Origin: Hofstenia miamia
Taxonomy: Eukaryota; Xenacoelomorpha; Acoela; Hofsteniidae
Assembly (NCBI GenBank): GCA_900660155.1
Contig: CABFPE010000777.1
Location: 133,517-197,516 of the forward strand
Length of the DNA stretch: 64,000 nt
Direction of reading: 5' to 3'
The notes under the pieces were generated by a model that saw nothing but the letters and a program-made list of their open reading frames with translations, did not search any database and had not been told where the DNA came from. Below are positions 55,901 to 64,000 of the stretch, one piece after another (the first letter of the stretch is position 1; each line of letters begins with the position of its first letter). The translations under genes and the position numbers were made by a program.

Positions 55901-58900
55901 GAGCCTAAGACAGCATCCTTGAAGTCTATTGTCAAATAAAATATTTTTGTATTCAAAAAATACTCATTCAATGTCACATGATAGCACAGGTGCATCTTTG
56001 AGACGCATTAAGTCTGAAAGTTTGAATACCTCAAGAATTTTGTCTATCTCACCAGCTCCCGAAAGAATGGCAGAAATAAGCTTCAACTTACCATAGCCTT
56101 CATTTTTCTTCAATACCTGTGAGAATTTTTCTATTATTTCCGGATCAGTATCTTTCAATTTATACTTTATTACTTCAAGAGTTTCGTTTAGTGGTAATCC
56201 TCTTTGCTCAAGCTTCAAAATTGCTCTTGAAATGCAAGAATAATTTGTAGAAATATGCACTAGAGACTCACGAATTCTTTCCAAAATATAAGTTAAATAA
56301 CCTACATTTACTTTTAAACCAGTGCATATATAGGTTAGGCAAGGAAAGTTAGATCAATTTAAAAAATGAATTGTACAGAATAATGATTGATCCGCGGATG
56401 CTAAGTGTAGGGAAGATTGATTATTGCAAGAGAAAAAGGCAGCAAAAAATTGAATAAATTCTTTAAAATTATTAGTTAACGATGACTGATTGTGCCAGAG
56501 CGCCACAGACTACAATTGCATTTCCGGAATGCGATTATTGATTCAATTACACGATGGTTTAATAATGTTAGATAAATACTTTGAAATTTGAGTTTTCGAA
56601 AAAAATAGATTATTACGATAATTGCACCATCAACCAACACCTTGGCGATTATTTATTTAGCAAGACGGAGATATACTAAGTTAACAATTTACGTTGCATA
56701 TATTTATTTATTGAAGATATAAATTTCGTACTAAACAAAAAACGACTGGTAAAGCATTTGCAGCACAGTAAGCCCATCCATTTTCTACCGCTTCGCCGCA
56801 GAAAACTCTTCAATTTGCTCACTATATTGACGAATCTCAAATTCATTTCAGTCGTACCAAATGGCAAACAAGGTCTTGTAGTAGAAGCATAATTGCTGCT
56901 TGGTGTTAAATTTCTTAATTTTTGCAACAGGCAATAGATAATTGTCGTAGACAATTCTTAAGCAAAGTTAAGTTGATAGACATATCAAAACTATAATATA
57001 TTTCAATGAAAAATTACAATAATCCAATGTCGTAGTATAAAGGCTTTTTCTGCCTCAGCATTAAAGTGCACGTTGATGCCACTTTCTGACGCTCGGCCTC
57101 TGAGAGTTGAGACGCCTAAGTTGCTAACTCATCTGCAAATACACTCATTTGCTGCCTTGTACCTATTTTACGAATAGCAACATTGTGTCAGACACGGTTA
57201 TATCGTTCTCAAGCCTCCCTCTGAATACTTAAATATTTTATTTTCAAATCAGGAATCGTAGATAGGAAGGTTTCCATACTAAAATCTGCTTCGCTGATTT
57301 CCCGCGTGAATTAAAACGTAAATATAAACAAACTTGTTAGTTCAACATAAACTGTTCTTAACAGAATGTAAAAGATTGCATGATGTATCAAAACTAAGCA
57401 TTTTCTCTCCGCATAATATTTCACGCAATTATAAACATTTTTATTAACAAAGTCTACAATCAATCATTTTCATATTCGTTTTAATTCGTACATTATTGAA
57501 AAATCAATTTCTAAAGAATCACTTGAAGCTGCCAAGTGGAAAGCTATTCAATTAGTTGGGGAATACGAACAATTGCATTTGCAGCAAAAGTAGACAGTGT
57601 GAGAATGCATCGTCCACATTTCCTTTTGAATCAAGTCTTGCCAATTTTAAAAATGTTATTAAAGGGGAACGAAAAATGTTGGTTTATCATTTAAATTATG
57701 TAGGATTGAAAGTTTAAAAAATGGTTAATGATGTTCTCAAGGACCTTTCTAAGGTTAAATATAAGCCTATAAATAATTCAATTTAATTTTTAAAAAGTTT
57801 CTGCTTCATTGTGGTCGGGAGAGCTATAGCCTTTCATTCAAGACAACTTTGCATTGTTTAAAAAACTATTGTTAGTAGTGATCACTGTACAATCGCAAAT
57901 ATTCCGCCCATGCATGATAACATATATTTGTTTTCGCAATTGAAAAAGTTATTTCTCTGCAAGAATTATGTGTTTCACGTTAACACTGCTTAAAAAATTC
58001 GATATTGGAGTTGTACATTCGCATCTAGGCGTGTTCTTAATATATTATTGTTAGCCCGGCAGTACTAAATGATCGCTCTGACATGGCCTCAGTGCCTTGA
58101 ATAGCCCAATACGATCGAGCAACTTCTACAAAATCATCGCCAATTCGATTTTCAGCCCTCGTTAAATACAAATCAAGTTCATTTGTGACATTAGTCCAAA
58201 ACAAGGACTGCTGCACTAGTAGTCGTTTAAATTTTTCCGAGATAACTTTTAATACGTGGCACAGATTGTGCATGGTTTTTTTCAAGAATCCGATGTTGTG
58301 ACAGAATTGCAGATCTGAAATCCAATGATAAGACGTAAGACGGAAACGGTTGCTTAAAAATATAATTTTGAATGAACTCTTCATAATGCTGTCCATAACG
58401 TTGCTTTAAATTGTTTGGCGGAATAATCTTATAATTTCCAAATATGATAAGTAAGTCGCTTTTCAGCTTCCATAATAAATCTTTCAATTTCTAGCATCGT
58501 TACGAATTCATCTATTAATTAATTACAGTGCGCGCAGGTTTATTAAAAGCACTGTGTTCCATTTTATTTGTCAACGGTTTAACCATCGCAAAAATAGAGT
58601 ACGCGACACAATTCTTAATTGATGTGATCATTTAATTGCTACTTTGCGCTGACATAAAGCTGTGTTCTATAATTATATATAATACTTACTCCTAGTGAAT
58701 TTGATATGGTTCAGGGTTGGAGTGGACTAAATTAACCTTTGTCATTAGCATTTTTTCGGTTTGAATTCTATGCAAAGCATAAATCGAGCTAAACTTGCTA
58801 AATTTTGAATCCATATATAATTATTTGTATAGTTTTCAACAGTGTTTCACAAGCCATTAAATTTCGGGGCCTGAGCCGGCCTGCTGCCGGTGTTAATATA

Positions 58901-59414
58901 TTTTACGGTCGGTAGAGGCCTGCTACATGTTATAGTTGTCTTTACTACGATTTATTTCCCTATGCATTTTGCTAGTACTGCATGCACCTAGGAAGAATAA
59001 CTGTACAGTAGTTGCAACTAATAATTATCTGCATATTTGTGAAATATATTTAAACTGTTTAATGTCACTAAGAAATAACCACTAAGAAAATTAACCCCAA
59101 TATCAAAAGGACCCTATTATATTTTGATGGTTTATGAAAGGTTACATATTTTCAAAATAACTTTTTTTATTTCCGGCCTGTAGCCGGCCGGTGTGTAATT
59201 CTGGTTTTCAAATGTTTTGATATAGTGTAAATGTACATTATTTTAGATCTGGTTTCACATGTCTTGCTATGATGAAAACAATTTTTCGAAAATAGAGAAG
59301 ATCATTGAAGACATCGTTGTCATCGTAAAAGAACTGAAATTGCCAGCCAAAGAAGAAGCTTTGTCAATTTTGAATAAAATTAATTGCAACAGTTCCTGCA
59401 ATGTAGGAACTTAA
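46648..59414 (+). CDS. CCNH: Cyclin H, four coding exons
   Basis: Exons 46648-46950, 48898-49101, 49825-49962 and 59247-59414, all phase 0 with GT-AG borders, give 270 residues. Cyclin H binds CDK7 and MAT1 to form the CDK-activating kinase, also part of TFIIH in the nucleus. Recognition: the N-terminus has WTFSSKEEV (WTFSSEEQL in human); the first cyclin fold has REFCDSFKPPIPRTTMATAC, YFKRLYVHHSVFE and LACKVDEFNVN; then LRFCLIVHSPYRPLEGLF (LNFHLIVHNPYRPFEGF in human) and PPSQIALAALHYAA in the second fold. The last exon aligns with the human region before the charged tail (KIEKIIEDIVVIVKELKLPA), after which the protein ends. It is about 50 residues shorter than human (323), lacking the acidic C-terminus. 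Intron 3 is 9.3 kb and full of transposon relics. Confidence 0.9.
46993..47569 (-). mobile_element. Internally deleted mariner in cyclin H intron 1
   Basis: The ends TTAGGTTGGTGCAAAAGT (left) and, reverse-complemented, TCAAGCTGGTGCAAAAGT (right) are inverted copies flanked by TA (46991-46992 and 47570-47571). The left end closely resembles the terminal repeat of mammalian Hsmar1/MADE1. The 577 bp encode only the DNA-binding half of the transposase on the minus strand. Confidence 0.85.
47034..47400 (-). pseudogene. Mariner transposase DNA-binding domain
   Basis: Reads LLYEFHQGFNGSEAAKSIQS then RNCRRWFFRFRRGDITLKD, the first helix-turn-helix of mariner (SETMAR-like) transposases. After one frameshift it reads KKGRSKTLDSNRLEDF, then TTGEIARQLEVVDTTVVRQL and HIGKVFVARKWV, the second helix-turn-helix. 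The catalytic DDD part is deleted. Confidence 0.85.
47572..48178. other. Cyclin H intron 1, no further feature
   Basis: AT-rich intronic DNA without a supported gene. Confidence 0.4.
48179..48582. repeat. GTTAACGCGTTAAC word-cluster element
   Basis: The left edge has AGAAGTTAACTTGTTAACGC and the right edge has TTAACGTATATTAACTTCTT, inverted at the extreme ends. Both clusters use variants of TTAACG and the perfect palindrome GTTAACGCGTTAAC. About 300 bp of AT-rich DNA separate them. It may be a foldback element within cyclin H intron 1. Confidence 0.5.
48898..49101 (+). CDS. CCNH: Cyclin H exon 2
   Basis: 68 codons from VDEFNVN to SLPLDV between acceptor TTTAATTAG and donor GTAAGT. It includes the diagnostic HSPYRPLEGL block. 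Confidence 0.92.
49825..49962 (+). CDS. CCNH: Cyclin H exon 3
   Basis: 46 codons between acceptor TATTTTTAG and donor GTTCAT, with PPSQIALAALHYAATKSN at its end. Confidence 0.88.
51395..51601 (+). pseudogene. Possible hAT transposase C-terminal fragment
   Basis: A 68-codon frame contains VASEKFFRKSDSPI and HVFSASGKICED, then SKVNVLHLICAKEL. This resembles the hAT dimerisation block (S.ERVFS.SG.I followed by ..ENVN.L.FL..NL). It is short and partly duplicated, so confidence is limited. Confidence 0.4.
52918..53904 (-). mobile_element. Tc1/mariner-like element with transposase pseudogene
   Basis: The terminal repeats are CAGGGTGCCCATTAAAAAAG (left) and, reverse-complemented, CAGGGTGTCCAGTAAAAAAG (right), both followed by GTGGAATTTC. 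TA follows on the right; on the left the flank is TG. The minus strand encodes broken pieces in order: WKLIWFSDESSF (about 53650-53615, first catalytic Asp), IWQQDGAKVHTARNTVAWF (about 53350-53290), PDMITPPQWP and KSPDLNIMDYCTW, then SIENLKDVFTGF. These are DDE motifs of the Tc1/mariner (IS630) superfamily. Stops and frameshifts inactivate it; the N-terminal DNA-binding domain is missing. Confidence 0.85.
55860..56284 (-). pseudogene. hAT transposase C-terminal region
   Basis: The frame 55964-56284 reads YSCISRAILKLEQRGLPLNE, EKFSQVLKKNEGYGKLKLIS and DAPVLSCDIE. An in-frame stop then replaces the expected Arg, followed by VFFEYKNILFDNR. In hAT-derived proteins of arthropods and others this is the block APV.SCDVERSFS.YKN.L.DNRR. 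So it is a decayed hAT element, without N-terminal or catalytic parts nearby. Confidence 0.65.
58037..58487 (-). pseudogene. hAT transposase dimerisation domain
   Basis: Two overlapping minus-strand frames. The 3' part reads NELDLYLTRAENRIGDDF then YWAIQGTEAMSERSFSTAGL, the hAT family C-terminal (hATC) signature (ELD.YL, then LAI.ATSA.SER.FSTAG). The upstream part (to 58487) has no motif I recognise and is shifted in frame. Confidence 0.65.
58863..59205. repeat. GCCGG word-cluster element
   Basis: Two GC-rich clusters in AT-rich DNA: CCTGAGCCGGCCTGCTGCCG at the left and CCGGCCTGTAGCCGGCCGGT at the right, both preceded by ATTTC. They are similar as direct copies and each is internally palindromic. 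The right cluster ends only about 55 bp before the last cyclin H exon. Confidence 0.5.
59247..59414 (+). CDS. CCNH: Cyclin H terminal exon
   Basis: 55 codons and TAA after acceptor ACATTATTTTAG. The residues NNFSKIEKIIEDIVVIVKEL align without a gap to the human segment containing SQLLDIMKSMRNLVKKY, and LPAKEEALSILNKINC to PPRSEEVAVLKQKLERC. This fixes the far exon despite the 9.3-kb intron. Confidence 0.8.
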   Translation: MWFHMSCYDENNFSKIEKIIEDIVVIVKELKLPAKEEALSILNKINCNSSCNVGT

Positions 59415-59480
59415 AATCTGTTGTTAAATTTTAATTTTCTTTTTTATTGATTATTTGTTGAGAAGTTGTCACATGTCTAC

Positions 59481-59486
59481 AATAAA
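59481..59486 (+). terminator. CCNH: AATAAA signal of cyclin H
   Basis: Canonical AATAAA 67 bp after the stop codon. Confidence 0.6.
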
Positions 59487-59489
59487 TTA

Positions 59490-60239
59490 TTTTATTTATG
59501 TGCATATAAAACACAATTTTAACAAGCATTTGAAAAAAGCAAACGTTGATTCTAAATTTATATTTTCAAATACATTTTATATTCAGTCATAGTGCATATT
59601 TAAAAATTTCAATGAATTAAGGAAATTTAATAATAGTAATCAATAAATATCTACTGTCATGATAATACAAATGCTCAATAAATCCCTCTTCGCATCCAAA
59701 GTAATTGCAATTTGCTCTACTCTGGTGTTTTCTTTGACGTTTGTTTAGTTAAAAACATGATTGCTGTGAATGTGTGCAGCTAATTTATTGACTGCATTTG
59801 TCACTACCTCAAGAATGATTAGTTCAATTGCTAACAGATATAGATTCTTCGTCGCTTACCTGTTCTGTTGTACCAGAATTTGGCATACCTGAACGCATAT
59901 GTATTGGCTCTCGTTATCAATGTTTACACCAAAAAAGTCAATATTAATTTTTTCAAGTTTTTTTAGAAATTTAGATTTAAATAATATGGAAAATATGGTT
60001 AATAAAGTAAACTTTTCATTTCAACAATGAGTGTTTTGACAAACAATCATTTTTTCATTGATAATGTTTTAGTTGTTTTGCAAAATCAATGATTTAATTT
60101 ATATTAAGTTATATATGTTGTATATCGAATGACTGTAGAGTGGTGCAATATGAAAATAACACATTCATATTTAATAGTGACAAAAGCGTTGGAAATAAAT
60201 TTTGAAAGCTTGCAATATTAATTCAGCAAACTCTCTCTC
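59490..60239. other. No recognisable feature
   Basis: AT-rich intergenic DNA 3' of cyclin H. Confidence 0.4.
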
Positions 60240-62669
60240 ACCACTAATCCATTAAAATTGAGGTTTGTGTAGTGTCCCCAAAAGCAGAAATTTAATTGAT
60301 AAGAAATTGAAATTTTCTGAAAATAATATTAATATAGAACCTGATCCACAATTCAAATTGCTAGGTGCAACAATCGACAAAATATTAAGCTTTACTAACC
60401 ATGTCAATAAAAATAAAATTGGCTATAGGCATTAAAGACTTCTCACAAATAGCAAAAGTTAATAACATAAAAATGCAATTTCAGTTAACTAGTCCTTAAT
60501 AATGAGACATTATTGTCCTGTAATGTGATACTTAACAACTTAGAAAAGTCTACTTGATGAAAAATGGGCTGGTTTCAATAACAGCAGAATCTCGAAGATT
60601 ATATTAAGTAAGAAGACCTTTCGTGATTCATCGTTCTCTAGCTTTTTGTGGTACATTCAAAACAAACTGTTAATTTTTGACAATTCAGTTTCACATTTAC
60701 ATAGTTGAAGCACTAAGTGAAATTTTACAATGAGTAAAGTAAATTATAATGAACTTGCAAAAACATCACTTTTAAATCAAGTATGGTAAGCTTATACATT
60801 CGAAAATTTGCATAATTAGCAATAACCTGAAAAGCTTATAAATTTATACTAATGAGCAATTTTCTGTAAATATCATTTACGTTGCGCTTTTTTACTATGA
60901 TTTGTATCTGCATTATCATTCGTTGACTAGTGTATTTTTATTTGAAGTAAAAAGAAGTTTCTTCTACTACTTTCTCTTCAACGAATTTCATGAAACACTC
61001 TCCCCATCACAATAATCTCTAAAAAGCCTGCCTAACAATGACTGCTATGTATAAGAAATGACATCAAAGCTTGGTATCTACTTATTGTCCAATGTAAATT
61101 TTTCCTGAACTTCATTTTACAACCACTCCTTCTAATTATTAAGAAAAAAAGTAAATAAATGACATGAACTTTGTAAAAACAGCACAACTATTACTGAAGT
61201 GCTCTATATGTCAACAATGATATCCTTGGAACCTAATCGCAATGTACTTTGTTTCATCAAAGCGTTGCTCGGAAATATTTAAAGCTTTTAACTGACTATT
61301 ATCGAATCGAAAGCAAGTAGCAGCAATTAAGAATATTTCTACTTCTTCTCAAGATGTTACATGTGGGTGCCCCAATAGGATCATATCTAGGTGCAATTTT
61401 GTTTTACTATTAATAATCGATTTGCCTTTTTGTACAAATACTTCTTAATGTTGATGATTTACTGATTCAAAACATTGTGAAGTTATATGAACACTGTAAA
61501 TAGGATAAATTCTAACCTAGATAAGTCTTGCGAGTTTCTTAAACTTAAGTCGCTCTGGCATCCATTTTAAGAGACAAACTACGGAGTGTCGTTCGGGCCA
61601 CCAGTTTTCCTAATATTACAAAACAGTATATTTGAAATAATTTCTAGGTTTATTATCAGTTTGTTTTGCATCTTGTAGTTTTAATTGATATTGATTTTGT
61701 AGTTTATCCAACACTTTCTATTTTATAGTGTTTTGTTTTACTTTTTGATAATATGCTGATTATTGGACCAGAATTTTAGAGGTCACTGTGGTGCCAAGCT
61801 AAAGCAAATTTTGGTTGCGGGAAGAGCTGAGCTGATTTCTGAGAAATTACTCTGGCTATTGACCAAATAATAACGGACCCTTCCTTATCAGATACGGAAT
61901 TAATTCATTGGCCAGATGACATTCGTATCATCAATGGACACGTGAGTCACATGACCCACATGAAATTTGGAGAGCACTTTAGCATACATTTGCAGTTACT
62001 TTAACCCAAACATTCTAGTAAATATATTTCTAATAATAATGCATTGTTAATAGCTATCGAAAATTGAATGAATAGCAAAAATATTTGAGTGTTCAGCAGT
62101 TGCTTGCTTAGATCTACCAAAGGCTTTTGACTATCAATCATCATATTTTAATTCAAAAAATAAAAATTTTGGGCTTTTCACTCAAAAGTGCAGACCTAAT
62201 AAGCGGCTATCTCCATAATCGTAAACAAAGAGCTAAACTAAATGGAATACACTTTGACTGGATTTTCTATAAAAATGGTGATCTACAATCAAACAATTTG
62301 AACAATCTGACCACATGTAATGACATATGACTATGCTGACGACGCTATGTTATTTAGTTCACATACATCTGAAATGGCTATGAAATTTCTCGAAGAATAT
62401 TTCACTTTTCTAGCACTATTTCATGCATCACAAAAACTTCGAACAAACCCATCCAAAACTCAATTTTGGGTAACTAGACCTAAATTTAACAATAATTTAC
62501 TAAATTTTCTCAACAAATTTAAATTGAAACAGACATAGAGCAAGCAAATTATTTTAAATATTTAGGTATTGTTTTTGATTCTCAACTCAATTTTGAAAAC
62601 AAATGTTCAGAAAATGGCTGTTTCAAATAATTTCTTTAGCAATATATCTCAACAACTTCCAACCAAGAT
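60240..62669 (+). mobile_element. Degenerate LINE ORF2 fragments
   Basis: Three plus-strand pieces of reverse transcriptase: FKLLGATIDKILSFTNHV near 60355-60405; a GVPQGS-like stretch (CGCPNRIIS) followed by VLLLIIDLPFCTN and a degenerate YADDLLI near 61360-61475; and the better preserved DLPKAFD, HHILIQKIKILGFSLKSA (62145-62195), YADDAMLFSSHT (62323-62355), NPSKTQFWVT and FKYLGIVFDSQLNF (62558-62595). The order shows at least two copies, because the first piece belongs 3' of the second. All are broken. Confidence 0.65.
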
Positions 62670-63540
62670 AAGATAAGATACGATATTCTATATTCAGATA
62701 AATGTTGACTATTAAATAACTGATGATTTATCTTAATGGCGTCATTAAATTCACAAAACACACATATACATTTCACATAATTTTCAAAAGAAATCTTCCA
62801 GGCTTTTTATAACGAGTTATAGTATAGTCATTGTTATAAAATTAGTATCCTAGCCATAATTTACCAGATATATATATTTTTGTTTATGGAAGATTTTTAA
62901 ATGGTTTTTAAAAGATTTTAATTTCTCAATATTTTTAATTTCTGTAGGTAACGAATTACAGGTTCGAATGGTGACATTAATGAAGGAATTCGTTAAAACT
63001 TTTTCCTTATACTAAACACAAGTAAGAAGTTTTGATCTTGAATTCTGTTTATTAGTAAATCACATCAAATGGTGGTAGGTTTTTGATTAGCTTGAAGAAT
63101 GTCATAAAGGTATTCAATTTAACTATTTGTCTTGGAAAAAGAATTAAACTAGAGATGTAATGCTCTGTTATCAATGAGTTTTTGGCTGAGATATTTAAAG
63201 CCCATTTTAATTGAATATCAAGTTTTTATAAAGGACATCGCTTAGATCAGTAAATAAAATGTTTGCGTAATTAAGGTGACTCATAATAATGACGTCGAAA
63301 AATTGAATTATCGCACAAGGTGGTAATTCCCTAACTAATAGTGTCATACTTTTTATACCTATAGCTAATTTTCTAACTATTTAATTGAAATGAGATTTGA
63401 ATTTTAACTTTGAGTCAATAGTTACTCCGACATACTTGAAAGTGTCTACATTAGAACAAGGGCTTGTTTCAAATCAGGATTTTCTGATAATTTTAAAACT
63501 GGAATTTATTTCCTTGTTGATGTGTAATTTGAATTGCATT
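62670..63540 (-). mobile_element. LINE 3' half (family B), minus strand
   Basis: Reverse-complemented it reads VDTFKYVGVTIDSKLKFKSH (about 63450-63390), later VTIRTCNSLPTEIKNIEKLK and SFKNHLKIF (about 62970-62890), the ORF2 C-terminus. The 3' end ACATTTATCTGAATATAGAA closes with a GATAAG-type tail at 62670. Several stops break it. 63541-63940 shows no supported feature. Confidence 0.7.
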
Positions 63541-63945
63541 TGTAAATACTGCATTTATTTGGCTTTTTAAAACAATGCACATCAAATAAAACAGTTCTAT
63601 TACTGTATTCAGGTACATGTAGTACAACAGAAGTCAATCACTAAATGCTTGGCATGATTAGACTTCTAATGTGGTGAATCTCGCTATAATGACCAAAATA
63701 GTTTGGAGAACCCTTTGTCCCGGAAGAATATCAGTGCATTGCAATCATGTATTTGAAATTTAAATATGACCAGAGTAGAGGTGAATAAAAAGTTTTGTTG
63801 CTTTTTTTTGGAAAACGGTTACCTATCTATTATTGTTCACAACATTTTAATAAACAATTACGTATCATTACTGGGAATTGCGGTACTTAAAAACAAAAGT
63901 AAACAAACAACGGTGTTGCATGATGTTTTCAACTGACCTCACGAT

Positions 63946-64000
63946 ATTCTCTCTTTCTTCCTCTCTCTATCTCTCTCTCTCTCTTCCTCTCTCTGTCTAT
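63946..64000. repeat. Polypyrimidine (CT)n microsatellite
   Basis: A C/T-only stretch with few exceptions, running to the window edge. Confidence 0.8.

Larger units (their letters stand above)
49963..59246 (+). other. CCNH: Cyclin H intron 3 (9.3 kb), transposon graveyard
   Basis: Holds a Tc1/mariner-like element (52918-53904), three hAT relics (about 51.4, 55.9-56.3 and 58.0-58.5 kb) and a GCCGG-word cluster (58863-59205). The remaining intronic DNA (49963-51390, 51610-52917, 53905-55859, 56290-58030, 58490-58860) shows nothing I can support. Confidence 0.6.

Noticed and set aside
62951-62965. GGTTCGAATGG resembling a tRNA T-loop
   Set aside because: No matching acceptor, D or anticodon stems around it, and it lies in a LINE 3' end.

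Overview
The window is AT-rich animal nuclear DNA. It has spliced genes with GT-AG introns, CCNH (cyclin H) and UBALD orthologues, many CR1/L2-type LINE fragments, cut-and-paste transposons (mariner, Tigger-like, piggyBac-like, hAT) and numerous (TA)n runs. I read it as an invertebrate metazoan and cannot name the species. Three host loci can be supported; almost everything else recognisable is transposon debris or non-coding DNA.

Layout. 1-12 kb: a scaffold gap (160-1159), a decayed LINE (about 1960-4855) with a foldback element inside its endonuclease, then Tigger-like, piggyBac-like and hAT-like non-autonomous elements among LINE fragments. 12.6-26.4 kb, minus strand: a three-exon UBALD-like gene of 158 codons whose 13.3-kb second intron holds a pyrimidine-rich LINE and a Tc1/mariner-like relic. 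26.7-32.4 kb: short palindromic elements, LINE ends, and a LINE copy that keeps ORF1 but has lost most of ORF2. 32.9-46.5 kb, minus strand: a tandem array of SLC18B1-like major facilitator transporters (two close copies and one diverged), each an uninterrupted 446-codon frame. 46.6-59.5 kb, plus strand: cyclin H in four coding exons; intron 1 carries a deleted mariner and intron 3 (9.3 kb) carries relics of a Tc1/mariner-like element and three hAT elements. 60-64 kb: LINE fragments on both strands and a polypyrimidine run.

Assembly caveat. Six isolated single N bases (14174, 15913, 28983, 37917, 38483, 44394) sit at or between duplicated segments. The simplest reading is that overlapping contigs or alleles were placed end to end. 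The apparent fourth transporter fragment, the doubled ORF1 and the doubled 1.1-kb intron block should therefore be treated as artefacts or alleles. Where the two versions differ they give a view of allelic variation, including a possible gene-conversion tract in the transporter array.

The host genes are not an obvious functional set: cyclin H acts in the CDK-activating kinase and TFIIH, UBALD has a UBA-like domain, and the SLC18B1-like proteins are membrane transporters. No wholly new system is evident. The most interesting signals are the converted-looking tract between transporter paralogues, an ORF1-only LINE derivative, a set of unrelated palindromic word-cluster elements, and a cyclin H gene whose ATG directly follows a splice-acceptor-like AG.
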